Counted from the first letter of the stretch, positions 44,793-55,400 are shown. The stretch: DNA of 64,000 bases from Pseudomonas sp. NFR16 (GCF_900108875.1 NZ_FNYJ01000001.1:1395533-1459532); one strand, 5' to 3'. The notes: generated by a model not told the origin, from the letters alone. Made by a program: numbers and translations.

Positions 44793-46202
44793 TTAACGCG
44801 GACGCGCGTCAGGGTCTTCCAGCGAACTGCGCGCCTGGTCATACGCCAGGTAATACTTATTCACGCTGTTGACGTAGCTGACGACGTTCTTGCCGCCCTG
44901 CTCCATCGCGACCCGCTCGACCTGAAAAAACCACTGGTTCGGGTTCAGCCCCTGGCGCCTGGCCTCGGTGCGCATGGCCTGTACACGCTCCGGCCCCAGG
45001 TTATAGGCCGCCAGCGTGAACGCCATGCGCTCGCGCTCGTTGATCTTCGGGCTGGAGAAAAACTTGCGGCGAATCATCGCCAGGTATTTGCTCGCCGCCT
45101 GAACGTTGCCGTCTACATCGTGAATGTTGCCAACGCCGACGCGCTGCGCGGCGGACGGGGTGATCTGCAACAGGCCGGTGGCGCCGCTGCCCCCTTTGGC
45201 GCCGGGGTTGAGCGCCGACTCCTTGAACGCCAGCGCGGCCAGGTCCAGCCAGTCCATTTTCTGCGCATCGGCATGCAGTTGCAGGGTTGGACGCAGCTTT
45301 TCCAGGCGCAGACGATCGGCTCGCGCCAGTGGGTTGTGGATCTGATACAGATCCTTGTAGGCCTTCTGGAAGGCCACGTCCTGATTGCCGGGCACTTCGT
45401 AGGTTTCCAGGAAGCGGTTGACCGCTGCGTGCAGCATCACGGCGTCCTTGCGCACGAACCAGTTCATGTCGCCCGGGTCACTCAGCGCCACCGACCGGTC
45501 CAGCCGCAGTCTGGGCATCACCTTGGCCCAACGCTCTGCAATGGGCTGCTCGACCACGGTCAGGTGATAGATCCCGGCCTGAACCATCTCCAGCACATCT
45601 TCGACGGCCAGACTGGGATCGACCCACTCGATCTTCACCGGCGGCAGCTTGCGCAACGCAAGCTTTTGGTTGAGCTGAATGATTGCCGCGTCGGCGGCGC
45701 TGCCGCTGGTCAGCATCAGCGTGCGCCCGGAAAGCTGCTCGGGGTGTTTGAAGCTGCGCTCGCCCTTGACCCCGACAACCACCAGCGGCACGTGGCTGGC
45801 GACCGGTTCGGTGGCGTCGACATAACGGGCGGCACTGGCGTCGAGCAATTCGCCCGGCGCAACCAGATCGCCTTCGCCGCGCTGCAATGCGGCCAGCAAC
45901 TGATCCTTGGCTTTGGGAATGAGCTTGAGGGTAATTTTCTGGCCATCGCGGGCGTGGCCATTGAGGTATTTCTCGAACGCCTGCAAGCGACAGTATTCGA
46001 TGCCGACCGGTTCGCCTTTCACTTCACCCGAACTGTTGCGGCTCTGATTGACCAGCACGCGCAACACCTTGCTGCTGCGAATGGCGGCCAGATCGCGCAC
46101 CTGGTTTTTCTTGATCACCACTGGCGGACCGGCAGGACGAGCCGATGCGTGGGTGGGCACCAGCAACAGGCACAGCAATGAGATCAGAGAGGCTCGGATC
46201 AT
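44793..46202 (-). CDS. MltF-like membrane-bound lytic transglycosylase
   Basis: A 469-residue exported protein. The signal peptide ends near SARP. Residues 45-285 are a type II solute-binding-like domain (VLRVLVNQSRNSSGEVKGEPVGIEYCRLQAFEKYL). Residues 305-455 are an SLT transglycosylase domain with the catalytic Glu328 in FKESALNPGAKGGSGATGLLQI and AYNLGPERV. This is the MltF architecture: a sensor-like module plus a peptidoglycan-cleaving module. It is not next to purL, so it is probably an additional paralogue of the housekeeping mltF. Confidence 0.87.
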   Translation of the reverse strand: MIRASLISLLCLLLVPTHASARPAGPPVVIKKNQVRDLAAIRSSKVLRVLVNQSRNSSGEVKGEPVGIEYCRLQAFEKYLNGHARDGQKITLKLIPKAKDQLLAALQRGEGDLVAPGELLDASAARYVDATEPVASHVPLVVVGVKGERSFKHPEQLSGRTLMLTSGSAADAAIIQLNQKLALRKLPPVKIEWVDPSLAVEDVLEMVQAGIYHLTVVEQPIAERWAKVMPRLRLDRSVALSDPGDMNWFVRKDAVMLHAAVNRFLETYEVPGNQDVAFQKAYKDLYQIHNPLARADRLRLEKLRPTLQLHADAQKMDWLDLAALAFKESALNPGAKGGSGATGLLQITPSAAQRVGVGNIHDVDGNVQAASKYLAMIRRKFFSSPKINERERMAFTLAAYNLGPERVQAMRTEARRQGLNPNQWFFQVERVAMEQGGKNVVSYVNSVNKYYLAYDQARSSLEDPDARPR

Positions 46203-46388
46203 TGACGCTCCGGGAAAAGGCCGAAAATACGGGCTTGAAGCCTGTGCAGGACAGTCACTTGCGCCGCGGCGTGCGCCACGACTGGCAACCTCACAGGGAT
46301 CTAATAATTCTAAGCAGTTGAACCTGCTTGTTTTTTATCGCTTCAATGGCTCTGGTATTCTTCTCGGCCTCTGGCCTGAGGTAGCACC

Positions 46389-47198
46389 ATGCAATTAATC
46401 GACATCGGCGTCAACCTGACAAACGCAAGCTTCGCCAACCGGGAGCGCGAGGTCCTGGACCGCGCGTACGCCGCGGGCGTCGAGCAATTGGTGCTCACCG
46501 GCACTGACGTCGAAAGCAGCGAACAGGCGCTGCAACTGACCCGCCAGCTGGACGAAAGCGGCCAGCGTCTGTTCAGCACCGCGGGCATCCATCCGCATTC
46601 GGCAAGCGCCTGGACGTCAGCAACCGAGAAACAGTTGCAGGCCCTGCTGAACGAAAAACCGGTGTGCGCAGTGGGCGAATGCGGGCTGGATTTCAACCGC
46701 GACTTCTCGCCGCGGGCGCAACAGGAAAAGGTGCTGGAGGCGCACCTGGCACTGGCCGTCTCCTTGCAGATGCCGGTGTTTTTGCATGAGCGTGATGCCG
46801 ATGAACGCCTGCTGGCGATTCTGCGCGATTACCGCGATCACCTGCCCGCGGCCGTGGTGCACTGCTTCACCGGCGAAAAACGTGCGCTGTTCAATTATCT
46901 GGACATGGACCTGCATATCGGCATCACTGGCTGGATCTGCGACGAACGACGCGGCACCCACCTGCATCCGCTTGTGCGCGACATCCCCCGTGGCCGCCTG
47001 ATGCTGGAGAGCGACGCGCCCTACCTGCTGCCCCGTACGTTGCGGCCAAAACCGAAAAACGGCCGGAACGAACCTGCCTACCTGCCCGAAGTGCTGCGCG
47101 AAGTCGCCCTGCACCGGGGCGAAAGCGAGGCCGATGTCGCCGCCCACACAACGGCGTGCGCACGTGCATTCTTCGGATTGCCGAACCTGACGGACTGA
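46389..47198 (+). CDS. tatD: TatD-family metal-dependent DNase
   Basis: A 269-residue TIM-barrel metal hydrolase that matches E. coli TatD in wording: [15 protein letters not shown] at the start, [64 protein letters not shown] and [15 protein letters not shown]. As in E. coli TatD the first motif lacks the His-x-His of other TatD proteins. It acts as a 3'-5' exonuclease on single-stranded or damaged DNA. It stands alone. Confidence 0.92.
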   Translation: MQLIDIGVNLTNASFANREREVLDRAYAAGVEQLVLTGTDVESSEQALQLTRQLDESGQRLFSTAGIHPHSASAWTSATEKQLQALLNEKPVCAVGECGLDFNRDFSPRAQQEKVLEAHLALAVSLQMPVFLHERDADERLLAILRDYRDHLPAAVVHCFTGEKRALFNYLDMDLHIGITGWICDERRGTHLHPLVRDIPRGRLMLESDAPYLLPRTLRPKPKNGRNEPAYLPEVLREVALHRGESEADVAAHTTACARAFFGLPNLTD

Positions 47199-47426
47199 TA
47201 CAGCCGTTTCGCACCCGATCCGTCGGGTTGCCTGACCTTCTTTAAAGATCAGCCTGAGCCAGAGGCGACTGAGCAGTCGCCCTCGCAGGCCAGCGCACGC
47301 CTGTCCTTTTCCCATGAACATAAGTGCACCGGTGAAACCTTGATGCAGATCAACGCCGGTGACCTGCACAGTTGAGAAAATACTGGCACCTTGCCTTATC
47401 ACGTGCATCCACAGAAGAGCTTTATC

Positions 47427-48911
47427 ATGAGCCGCTGGCTGAGCAACATTTCCCTGAAATACAAGTTCTGGGCGGTCAATGCCGTCGCTTTCGTGACCAC
47501 CCTGCTGCTGGTGTTGTATGCCCTGCAGCTTGAGCAACGCAGCCGGGCCGACGATGCACGTAACGCGGCCCGGTCCCAGGCGACGCTGCTCTCGGCCTGG
47601 CCCGTCGGCCAGCCGCTGCCGAGGGCGGAGGGTCTGCTGATTTTCCAGGCGGGCCAGGCGCCACAGCTCAACGGTCAGGCCCTGACGGAACTGGCACAGG
47701 CCAGCGGCTGGATCGAGCTGTCAGGCGCTGCGTTATTGAACGATGTCCCCGTGATCGGCGCTCAGGTGGTGACCTTGGGTGACCGCCGTGTCGCAGTGCT
47801 GGCTGCTGCGCCTGACCTGCCGCAACTGCTGGCCGACCACTTCAGTCATTACGCGATCGCGGTGTTCATCCTGATGCTGGCCATGCTCAGCGCATCGCAA
47901 TTGCTGATCCGTTTTCTGCTCACCCACCTCAATACCCTCAAGGACGTGATGCTCCACGTCGAGAAAAGCGGCGACCTCTGTGCCCGGGTGCCGCTGGTCG
48001 GTGAAGATGAGGTCGGGCAGATGGCCAAGGCGTTCAATGCGATGCAGGCCGGTTATCAGCGCATTGTCGCAACCGTGGCGCAGTCCGCCGCGCAACTGGA
48101 TCAGGGCGCCGTGCACCTGGCAGCGGGCATGAGCGATGTGCGTCAAGGCATGCTGGGCCAGCAGAGCGAGACCGATCAGGTCGCCACCGCAATCAATGAA
48201 ATGACGGCAACGGTCCATCACATTGCCCAGCACGCCAGCGCCACCCGCGATCAGTCGCAGAACGCCGACACCCTGGCCGGAACCGGCAAGGACGTCGTGG
48301 ATCGGGTGCAGACGTCCATCGCGGGGCTGTCCAGCGGCGTGCAGCAAACGGCGGGCATGATTCAGCGGCTGGCCGAGGACAGCCAGAAGATCAACGGCGT
48401 GGTGAACGTGATTCACAGCATCGCCGAGCAGACCAACCTGTTGGCACTCAATGCGGCAATCGAGGCGGCACGGGCCGGGGAAATGGGACGCGGCTTTGCC
48501 GTGGTGGCCGATGAAGTGCGTAACCTTGCCAGGCGCGTACAGACCTCGACCGATGAAATCACCACGATGGTCTCGGCGCTGCAGGCCGGCACCCGTGACG
48601 CCGTGGACTTCATGCAGGAAAGCTCGTACAAGGCCGATGACTGCGTGCAGCATGCACGCGAGGCCGGGCAGGCGCTGGCCGCGATCACCGAGGCGGTGGC
48701 GCAGATGCGTGAGAACAATACCCAGATCGCCGTTGCCGCGCAGCAACAGAGTCAGGTGGCTGAAGAGATGAACCGGGCAGTGGTCAGTATCCGTGACGTC
48801 ACCGAGCGCACCGTGCGCCAGACGCTGGATTCGGCCAGCACCAGCGATGAACTGGCGACACTCGCCGGCGCGCTGAACTCAGCCATCGGCCAGCTGCAAT
48901 TGCGTGGCTGA
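47427..48911 (+). CDS. Methyl-accepting chemotaxis protein
   Basis: A 494-residue chemoreceptor. TM1 lies near residues 12-30, a short periplasmic sensor domain of about 110 residues follows, TM2 is near 150-172, then a HAMP domain ([20 protein letters not shown]...[15 protein letters not shown]). The signalling tip [43 protein letters not shown] is complete, but there is no C-terminal CheR-binding pentapeptide (it ends in QLQLRG). ATG 47427 was chosen over a 12-codon extension. The ligand is unknown. Confidence 0.93.
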   Translation: MSRWLSNISLKYKFWAVNAVAFVTTLLLVLYALQLEQRSRADDARNAARSQATLLSAWPVGQPLPRAEGLLIFQAGQAPQLNGQALTELAQASGWIELSGAALLNDVPVIGAQVVTLGDRRVAVLAAAPDLPQLLADHFSHYAIAVFILMLAMLSASQLLIRFLLTHLNTLKDVMLHVEKSGDLCARVPLVGEDEVGQMAKAFNAMQAGYQRIVATVAQSAAQLDQGAVHLAAGMSDVRQGMLGQQSETDQVATAINEMTATVHHIAQHASATRDQSQNADTLAGTGKDVVDRVQTSIAGLSSGVQQTAGMIQRLAEDSQKINGVVNVIHSIAEQTNLLALNAAIEAARAGEMGRGFAVVADEVRNLARRVQTSTDEITTMVSALQAGTRDAVDFMQESSYKADDCVQHAREAGQALAAITEAVAQMRENNTQIAVAAQQQSQVAEEMNRAVVSIRDVTERTVRQTLDSASTSDELATLAGALNSAIGQLQLRG

Positions 48912-49070
48912 TGATCGATCCACCAGCGGCAACGCCCGCGACCACGATTGACTGACACTGCTGCGCCCTATCACGGCCATAGCGAACGTCGATTCGCCGA
49001 GCTGAACTGTCGAGCCTATGCTGACTCTATCGAAAACACTTCTTATTAGTTTTTACGGAGGGTCAGCATC

Positions 49071-49292
49071 ATGCCCAAGTTCATTGCCAACCTGCACATC
49101 GACGACTTTTTCAGCGCTGCGAGCAAGTCCGGCCTCTCGTCGAATCTGGTGGTCTCTTCCATTGCGTTCCCGCTGTCGATCGTCTCAGGCCTTCTGCTGC
49201 TCGACGGCGTGCTCAATGCGAGCGTGACCTCCGCCGCCATCGGCGCGCTGGGTCTGGTGGCGGCCCAGGCCATCAAAGCCCGAGCCCAGTAA
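49071..49292 (+). CDS. Small membrane protein, hypothetical
   Basis: A 73-residue protein with two hydrophobic segments (about 25-45 and 50-67) joined by a short turn, ending in a basic tail KARAQ. A strong site (GGAGGGTCAGCATC before the ATG) supports translation. No family recognised. Confidence 0.55.
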   Translation: MPKFIANLHIDDFFSAASKSGLSSNLVVSSIAFPLSIVSGLLLLDGVLNASVTSAAIGALGLVAAQAIKARAQ

Positions 49293-49354
49293 GGTCTCGG
49301 GCGTGGCCCACGCAGGTCGTTTCACGTCAACGAAGCAGGGTGACCAACGCACCC

Positions 49355-50149
49355 TCAGCCAAACACCGTCACCGTCTGGCGACTGATCGCCACCAACTCG
49401 CCCTTGGGCGTCCACAACCCTGCCGCGACATGACCATAGCCGTCACGTGCATGCTCGATCACCGCCTTGTATTGCGTCCAGTCGCGGGTGGTCATCGCCG
49501 GCAACGGCTGCACGAACTCAATGGTCCAGGTCAATGAACTGCCCGGCGCAGGTCTGGCCAGATGTGCCAGCACCGCAGGCGGCCAGGTATCGACCAACGC
49601 CAACAGGTGCGCTTCGGTCAGCGCTTCTTCCTCGACGTCACGCAACCGCGCATACCCGCCGATAGCCCGGGATTTCGTATTGGAAAACGGCATGCCGCCC
49701 AGCGCCCAGCGCATGTCCATGAACCGCAGGTATTCCGGCATCGCGCCGGCGATGAAGGGCAGCGCGGGCGACTCCAGCACCGGCTTGAATGCGGGCGCAG
49801 GCTCAGCATTCACGCTGACCGATGATTCCCGCGCCGCACCGAAGCTGCCCTGTATCAGCGTCATCACTTCGCCGTTCTGAATCGCGCGCCCCAGCACCTG
49901 GCTGACCGCCTTGCCCTCGCGCAGGATTTCGACTTCGAAAGCAATCGGCACATCGATCGCAGGCGGCCCGATGAAGGAAATCGCCAGTGAGCGCACCGGC
50001 CGACCAGGCGCAACCCTGGCCTGCATCGCCTCGTAGACCAGCGCCGCCATCAGGCCGCCAAAACACGAGCGACCCTGAGACCAGGATGAAGGCACGCTGA
50101 CGGATTGAGGATGGTCGTGTACAGCGTCGAGCAATTCGGAAAACTTCAT
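49355..50149 (-). CDS. TesB-like acyl-CoA thioesterase
   Basis: A 264-residue double hot-dog thioesterase of the TesB-like superfamily: GRSCFGGLMAALVYEAMQARV in the first half, RPVRSLAISFIGPPAIDVPIAFEVEILREGK, and in the second half SSLTWTIEFVQPLP and DGYGHVAAGLWTPKGELVAISRQT, close to the usual C-terminal DGLLATV(A)Q segment. It hydrolyses acyl-CoA esters. ATG 50149 has GGAG five bases upstream; a GTG six bases earlier is an alternative. Confidence 0.85.
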   Translation of the reverse strand: MKFSELLDAVHDHPQSVSVPSSWSQGRSCFGGLMAALVYEAMQARVAPGRPVRSLAISFIGPPAIDVPIAFEVEILREGKAVSQVLGRAIQNGEVMTLIQGSFGAARESSVSVNAEPAPAFKPVLESPALPFIAGAMPEYLRFMDMRWALGGMPFSNTKSRAIGGYARLRDVEEEALTEAHLLALVDTWPPAVLAHLARPAPGSSLTWTIEFVQPLPAMTTRDWTQYKAVIEHARDGYGHVAAGLWTPKGELVAISRQTVTVFG

Positions 50150-50249
50150 GCGCACTCCATGGCGGGCGGGCGTCGGACATTTCCCGATGTTAGCGAGGCA
50201 AGATCCGCAGGACAGGGCTCATAAGTGCCAATCCTGCGGACAGTTCAGA

Positions 50250-51029
50250 TCAATGGCCGGGACGTTTACCAAAACAGGCGTCGGACAGACGCTCCAGTTC
50301 CCGGTCGGATTTTTCCTCGGCGCGGTGAATCGCCAGCTCCCATCCGGCCACGCAAGGGGCCAGGTCCGGGTGATGGCGCGCCTGCTCCAGCCACTGCAGA
50401 TGATCGTGCCAGTCGCCGAGTGCGCCTTGTGCGGCTTTGAGGCGTTTCTGCATGCCCTTGGGCTGATGGCTGAGCTCGGGGTAAGCCTCGGCGGCGTAGC
50501 GCACACGCTTGATCAGCAGGCGCAGGCGATGACGGTCATGGTCCGGATCGGCCATGGCCTCGCGCAGCTTCTTCCATTGCTTGTCCATGCGTTTCTCGAT
50601 GCGCTGGCGCAATTTGCGCAGCAGCCCGTGGCGCTGCTGCGCGCGCAAAAAGGACGGCAACTGATCCAGCACGCCAAACAGCCGATTGAGCTCGGCGGAT
50701 GTCGCCACGTTCGGGCACGCGGCATCCAGAAAGGTGGTGCGCTTGCGTGCGGCCCGGTCCAGCCCCTGCTCGCTGAGAAACGCCGCCAGCACCTGCATGT
50801 CTCGCAACGGCGTGGTCAGGTCGCCGACGCCCTTGGCGGCTTCTTCGATCTGATCCATCCCGGGCAACCCGCGCAACGGTCGCAGCACGCTGCGAAGCCG
50901 CCGCACAGTGGTGCGCAGATCATGCAGGGCTTCGCTGTCGGTGGACGCTGCCAGCCGCGCGTGGCAGGCCAGCAACTTGACGTTGAGACTGAAAATCTCG
51001 GCGATCAGATGATCGACCATGGCAGACAT
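50250..51029 (-). CDS. CHAD-domain protein
   Basis: A 259-residue all-helical CHAD domain protein. The conserved histidine-rich and basic helices are seen: ALHDLRTTVRRLRSVLRPLRG at the N-terminus, DLTTPLRDMQVL, RLRLLIKRVRYAAEAYPEL in the second repeat, and GDWHDHLQWLE. CHAD proteins bind inorganic polyphosphate through these Arg/Lys/His surfaces and often accompany CYTH triphosphatases; no CYTH domain is fused here. Confidence 0.9.
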   Translation of the reverse strand: MSAMVDHLIAEIFSLNVKLLACHARLAASTDSEALHDLRTTVRRLRSVLRPLRGLPGMDQIEEAAKGVGDLTTPLRDMQVLAAFLSEQGLDRAARKRTTFLDAACPNVATSAELNRLFGVLDQLPSFLRAQQRHGLLRKLRQRIEKRMDKQWKKLREAMADPDHDRHRLRLLIKRVRYAAEAYPELSHQPKGMQKRLKAAQGALGDWHDHLQWLEQARHHPDLAPCVAGWELAIHRAEEKSDRELERLSDACFGKRPGH

Positions 51030-51051
51030 GACACGCTCCTTAAGAATGTGG

Positions 51052-53046
51052 CTACTTGGCCCTCATCGTAGACAAGCGCCAAGGCAAGCTGCGCCGCAGG
51101 CGCTTCAAGCGGCGCCGCAATTGCGCCGTTGAGCCGGACGCGCCGGCATAACGCTGGGCCTGGAATTCATCGACGAAGCCTTCGATCGCTTCGGCGTGCT
51201 GGGGAAAATGCAACGCCGCGCGCCGGGCAAAAGCCTGAGCGCCCTCGCCTTGCTGACGCTTGAGACCATGGCGCGCGAGCAACCGTTCGAAGCGATTGAA
51301 CAGGCGCAGCTGAGAATCGCTTTCCCGACGCCACGGCTTGAGCAGCCACAACGCCAGCAGCCCGAGAATCGCCAGGCCGGAGCCTGCGAACACCGGCGCC
51401 TGGACACCGGAGAACCAGCGACCCAGCACCTGCAACTGCTGCTGGCCCTGATAGCCGAGCACCCAGCGCTGCCAGCCATAATTGAGGTTATCCCAACTCA
51501 TGCGCAGGGCATTGACCCAGGCCAGGTGCCGATAGCGCAAGGCGGACATGGGTGAATCGGCGAGAAACTCTTCGCCCGACGCCAGCGCCTGTTCCAGCCC
51601 CTGTTCGATGCGTGCAGGTGCCACCGCAGCGGTCGGGTCGACGCTGCGCCAGCCGACGCCTGCCTGCCAATACTCGACCCAGGCATGCGCATCGAATTGC
51701 CGCACGCTGATGTAATTGCCGTCCGGGTTCAGCTCGCCGCCCTGGTAGCCGGCCACTACGCGCGCCGGAACGCCCGCGGCGCGCAGGGCGAAGGTCATCG
51801 CCCCGGCATAATGCGCGCAGAAGCCGCTGCGGCTGGCGAACAGGAAATCATCGATGCTGTTGGGGCCAAGCGTCGGTGGCTTGAGTGTGTAATGGAACGG
51901 CTGCTCGGTGAAGTACGACAGCATGGCGTCCACCAGCGCATCCGTCCTGGGGTAGCGACGATGCAGATCGGCGGCCCATTCGCGGGCCTCGGGATTGCCT
52001 TTGGCGGGCAGTTGCAAAGCCTGCGAACGGGCGCTGTCACTGAGCGTGGTTTCGCGGACAGCGTCGGGCCATGACACAACGTTGTAGAGCATCGACTGCT
52101 CGACAGGACGTCGGCGCTGCCAGCGAAAATCGCTCATCTGCCGCGCACCGGCCAGGTCGGTCTGCCCGACGTCCATCGTCATCAACCAGGGCTTGCCGGT
52201 GGGCTCCAGCACGATGCTGTAAGCGATCTGCTCGCCCGCACGACGCCAGTCCGGCGCGTCCGGCACCTGCGCGCGGGAAGATTGCGACCAGCGCCGGCCG
52301 TCGAACTGCTCCAGCGTCAGGGCGCGCCAGTATTGCTGGCTGCGCGGTGGCACGGGGCCATCGAAGCTGGCCCGAAACACCAGCGAGGCTGACTTGCTCA
52401 ACTCGGCGATGTCCCCCGGCGCCATGCTGTCGGACAACCCCGTCAACGCCTTGTTGCTGGGCTGCGGCAGCGACCAGAGCGGGTCCAGCCGAGGAAAGAA
52501 CAGAAACAACAGCAGCATCAGCGGCACTGCCTGCAGCAACAGCTTGGCGGCGAGCATCAGCGTGCCCGCAGGCTTGCTTGCAAGGTTCGATTGCTGCAGC
52601 CCGATCAGCGCTGCCAGCAGCGTCGCGATCGGCAGCAGCGTGAACAGCCCCCACAGCAGCGCATCCTCGAACAGGTAGCCCACCGCGACGCAGAAGAAGC
52701 CCAGAAAGATGAGCACCAGCGCATCGCGCCGGGTCTGCATTTCGAGCATCTTCAGGATGAACGCCGCGATCAGCAGCGCCGCCCCGGCGTCCAGCCCGAT
52801 CAGGCTGCCACGCGCCAGGAAGATGCCGCCCGCAGTGCCGACCAACAGGCCCGACTTGATCCACGTGCCGGGCATGCGCACGCGCATGCGGAAGATTTGA
52901 ATGCGCCAGAATGTGCACACCAGCCACAGAATGATCAGCGCCACGGGCACGTGCAGCGCGAACGGCACAATCACCAGCGCCTGCGCGATCAGCAGCCAGT
53001 TCAGGCTGATCCGCGGGATCGGCTGGGCCAGTTGGGTCGACGTCAT
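51052..53046 (-). CDS. TgpA-type membrane transglutaminase
   Basis: A 664-residue protein: about five N-terminal membrane helices (residues 15-170), a periplasmic transglutaminase-like domain with the Cys-His-Asp triad (SRSGFCAHYAGAMTFALRAAGVPARVV, then DAHAWVEYW and SVDPTAA), another helix near 545-565 and a cytoplasmic tail. It matches P. aeruginosa TgpA, an essential periplasmic transglutaminase. ATG 53046 was chosen; the open frame upstream overlaps the DUF58 gene and reads as shadow. Third gene of the MoxR-DUF58-TgpA cluster. Confidence 0.9.
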   Translation of the reverse strand: MTSTQLAQPIPRISLNWLLIAQALVIVPFALHVPVALIILWLVCTFWRIQIFRMRVRMPGTWIKSGLLVGTAGGIFLARGSLIGLDAGAALLIAAFILKMLEMQTRRDALVLIFLGFFCVAVGYLFEDALLWGLFTLLPIATLLAALIGLQQSNLASKPAGTLMLAAKLLLQAVPLMLLLFLFFPRLDPLWSLPQPSNKALTGLSDSMAPGDIAELSKSASLVFRASFDGPVPPRSQQYWRALTLEQFDGRRWSQSSRAQVPDAPDWRRAGEQIAYSIVLEPTGKPWLMTMDVGQTDLAGARQMSDFRWQRRRPVEQSMLYNVVSWPDAVRETTLSDSARSQALQLPAKGNPEAREWAADLHRRYPRTDALVDAMLSYFTEQPFHYTLKPPTLGPNSIDDFLFASRSGFCAHYAGAMTFALRAAGVPARVVAGYQGGELNPDGNYISVRQFDAHAWVEYWQAGVGWRSVDPTAAVAPARIEQGLEQALASGEEFLADSPMSALRYRHLAWVNALRMSWDNLNYGWQRWVLGYQGQQQLQVLGRWFSGVQAPVFAGSGLAILGLLALWLLKPWRRESDSQLRLFNRFERLLARHGLKRQQGEGAQAFARRAALHFPQHAEAIEGFVDEFQAQRYAGASGSTAQLRRRLKRLRRSLPWRLSTMRAK

Positions 53047-53059
53047 GGCGATGCCCTGT

Positions 53060-54016
53060 TCATGCCCGCACGCCATACAGGGCGAGCTGGCGCAGGCAGG
53101 CTTCGCGATGTGCGTCGCCGCTGTCCACCGCCGAGAGAGAATTCGGCAGGCGCAGCGCAAACGGCTGTTGGCGCTGGGACAGTTCGAGAACCCAGTAACA
53201 CAGGCGCGACAGACGCTCCTCGATGTCACCGCCCAGGGCCATGAAGTCCAGGCACAGGTCATGGCCGCTCAGATCGCTGAATTCCTTGACCATCAGGCCT
53301 TGCCCGCGCGACCAGGCTTTCCAGTGCATGCGCCGCATCGAGTCGCCGGGCTGCCACGGGCGCAGTCCCTGGTAATCATCGACGCCCTGACCCTGAGTGG
53401 CCTGACCGTCATCCTGCGCATGGGGTTGCACGCCCTGCAGCAGCGGCATCGTTCCGGCCACCGGGCGCGGGTAGATCAACACCGTCTGCTCCAGATCGAG
53501 CCAGGTCCAGGCACGAAAGATCCCCAGCGGAAACACACTTTCCACGCGCAGACGCGGCGCGCGCAGCCAGCCACGGTTGAGCGCCGGCAGCGTCAGGGCG
53601 ATCTCCACCTGACGCTCGGCCTCGACGTCGGTCTGCTCCAGATGTTCGCTGTCCCAACCCAGCGCGATGGCCTGATGGCCGCGTTCGGCGCTTTCCAGCC
53701 GCAGGCGCAGTTGCACCGGCTCGCCGACGAACACCGAGCGCGCACTGCCGGCGCTGAGGATCAGCCCGCTGAAGTTGCGATACGTATGAAGGATGGCGAG
53801 CACGCCGACCGACAGCATGAGGAAGGTCAACCCGTAGGCGAGGCTGTTCTGGTAATTGATCGACACCAGCAGCAGCAAAAACAGCACGAAGGCGTAGGTG
53901 CCGCCAACGCGGGTCGGCAGGATGAAAATTCGGCGGTGATCCAGCTCGATCCGCGAAGCGGGAGGAATGCGACGTCCTACCCAGCGCTGCCAGACCGGTT
54001 TGAACTTTTCGATCAA
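53060..54016 (-). CDS. DUF58 domain protein
   Basis: A 318-residue protein with two N-terminal membrane helices (about 35-80) and a cytoplasmic DUF58 domain. The signature is GVDDYQGLRPWQPGDSMRRMHWKAWSRGQGLMVKEF, then DLCLDFMALGG. DUF58 proteins form conserved clusters with MoxR ATPases. It overlaps the moxR gene by four bases. Confidence 0.9.
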   Translation of the reverse strand: MIEKFKPVWQRWVGRRIPPASRIELDHRRIFILPTRVGGTYAFVLFLLLLVSINYQNSLAYGLTFLMLSVGVLAILHTYRNFSGLILSAGSARSVFVGEPVQLRLRLESAERGHQAIALGWDSEHLEQTDVEAERQVEIALTLPALNRGWLRAPRLRVESVFPLGIFRAWTWLDLEQTVLIYPRPVAGTMPLLQGVQPHAQDDGQATQGQGVDDYQGLRPWQPGDSMRRMHWKAWSRGQGLMVKEFSDLSGHDLCLDFMALGGDIEERLSRLCYWVLELSQRQQPFALRLPNSLSAVDSGDAHREACLRQLALYGVRA

Positions 54017-54930
54017 AGCACCGGCACCTCACGCAGCAGCCATTGAACCAACGCCCCGCCGCCATGCCCGGTGGGGTCCGTACGCTCGCGCAGGCGATGC
54101 CCGATCACCGCGGGGAGAATCGCCTGAACGTCTTCGGGAATCACATAATCGCGGCCAGCCAGCAAGGCCCACGCCCGCGCCGCCGACAGAATCGCCAGGC
54201 TCGCCCGGGGTGAAAGGCCGTAGGCGAACTGCGGCTGGCTGCGCGTGGCATCCACCAGCCGCAGCACGTAATCCACCAGCGCGTCGCTGGCGCGCACCTG
54301 CCGTGCCTCTGCCTGCAAGGCCGCCAGCCCGGCGTGATCGAGGACCGGCTCGATACGCGGCAACAGCTCGCGCCGGGACTCGCCCAGCAACAACGCGCGC
54401 TCCGCCGACCGGGCCGGATAACCCAGCGACAGACGCATCAGAAAACGATCCAGCTGGGACTCGGGCAAGGCGAAGGTACCGCCCTGGCTAAAGGGGTTCT
54501 GGGTGGCGATGACGAAGAAAGGCTCGGGCAGCAAACGGGTTGCGCCCTCAATCGTCACCTGCCCTTCTTCCATGGCCTCTAGCAGTGCGCTCTGACTTTT
54601 TGGCGTGGCGCGGTTGATCTCGTCCGCTAACACCAGTTCGGCGAAGATCGGCCCCGGATGGAAAGTGAACTGCCCGGTTTCCCGGTCGAAAATCGAGGTG
54701 CCGAGGATGTCGCCCGGCAGCAGGTCGGAGGTGAACTGGATCCGCTGGAAGCTTAAACCCAGCACCCGCGCGAGGGTATGGCTGAGCGTAGTCTTGCCCA
54801 TGCCGGGCAGATCTTCGATCAGCAGATGGCCGCCGCCCAGCAGGCAGGTCATCGCCAGGCGAACCTGGGGCTCCTTGCCCAGCACCACTTCATTGATCGC
54901 GTTTAAACACGCATCCAGTTTTCTGCCCAT
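54013..54930 (-). CDS. MoxR-family AAA+ ATPase
   Basis: A 305-residue AAA+ ATPase: Walker A EDLPGMGKTTL (about 38-48), Walker B LVLADEINRATPKSQSALLEAMEE, sensor FFVIATQNPFSQGGTFALPESQLDRFLMR and sensor 2 GLSPRASLAIL. MoxR proteins act as chaperones for metal insertion or complex assembly. First gene of the cluster, followed by DUF58 and TgpA in overlapping or tight order. Confidence 0.94.
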   Translation of the reverse strand: MGRKLDACLNAINEVVLGKEPQVRLAMTCLLGGGHLLIEDLPGMGKTTLSHTLARVLGLSFQRIQFTSDLLPGDILGTSIFDRETGQFTFHPGPIFAELVLADEINRATPKSQSALLEAMEEGQVTIEGATRLLPEPFFVIATQNPFSQGGTFALPESQLDRFLMRLSLGYPARSAERALLLGESRRELLPRIEPVLDHAGLAALQAEARQVRASDALVDYVLRLVDATRSQPQFAYGLSPRASLAILSAARAWALLAGRDYVIPEDVQAILPAVIGHRLRERTDPTGHGGGALVQWLLREVPVL

Positions 54931-55064
54931 CGGAAGGCCTCCCCAGGCGACTGCTTATGGCTAGTAGGACTGCAGAAAATGCCAGACGTGCAGCCACTTT
55001 AAAGTCAGCGTAGGCGTTTTCGCCAGCGCGCAGGAAGGGATTGGGAAGGATTTATTGCGAAGCG

Positions 55065-55096
55065 GCTGTGGAAGCGAGCGTGCCCACTCCCACAGC
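55065..55096. repeat. REP-like inverted repeat
   Basis: GCTGTGG (55065-55071) and CCACAGC (55090-55096) flank a REP-type core (AAGCGAGCGTGCCC). It lies just downstream of the lipoprotein gene and upstream of moxR. A degenerate member of the REP family seen elsewhere in the window. Confidence 0.5.
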
Positions 55097-55121
55097 GCCG
55101 GGCGAGGCGTTTGGAACCGGT

Positions 55122-55400
55122 TTACCGTCCGGCGCGGGACTCACGAATATAGAAGCGGGCTTTTTCAGCCTTTTCCGAGCAACCTTCGAACGCTTCGAAC
55201 TGCTGCTGGGTCTTCGCGCCGGTCAACAACGACAGGGCCTTGGAGTAGCTGACCGTGCCTGCAAAGCCTTCGGCCTTGGCCAGATCCAGCTCGTGCCAGG
55301 CGGCATCGAGTTGCGTGCCGCAGGTATCGCGGTAAGCGGTTTTACCGGCGCAACCAGTGAGAACCAACGCCAACAGGGGCAGGCAGATCCACGCTTTCAT
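55122..55400 (-). CDS. Small lipoprotein
   Basis: A 92-residue lipoprotein: signal peptide with lipobox LTGC (Cys17). The mature part has two more Cys residues (DTCGTQLDAAWHELDLAKAE and FEGCSEKAEKARFYI) that could form a disulphide, and is mostly helical. It resembles a small pseudomonad lipoprotein group of unknown function. Monocistronic. Confidence 0.8.
   Translation of the reverse strand: MKAWICLPLLALVLTGCAGKTAYRDTCGTQLDAAWHELDLAKAEGFAGTVSYSKALSLLTGAKTQQQFEAFEGCSEKAEKARFYIRESRAGR

Noticed and set aside
53047..53262. N-terminal extension of the transglutaminase
   Set aside because: It overlaps the DUF58 gene and reads as a shadow; membrane helix 1 begins soon after ATG 53046.
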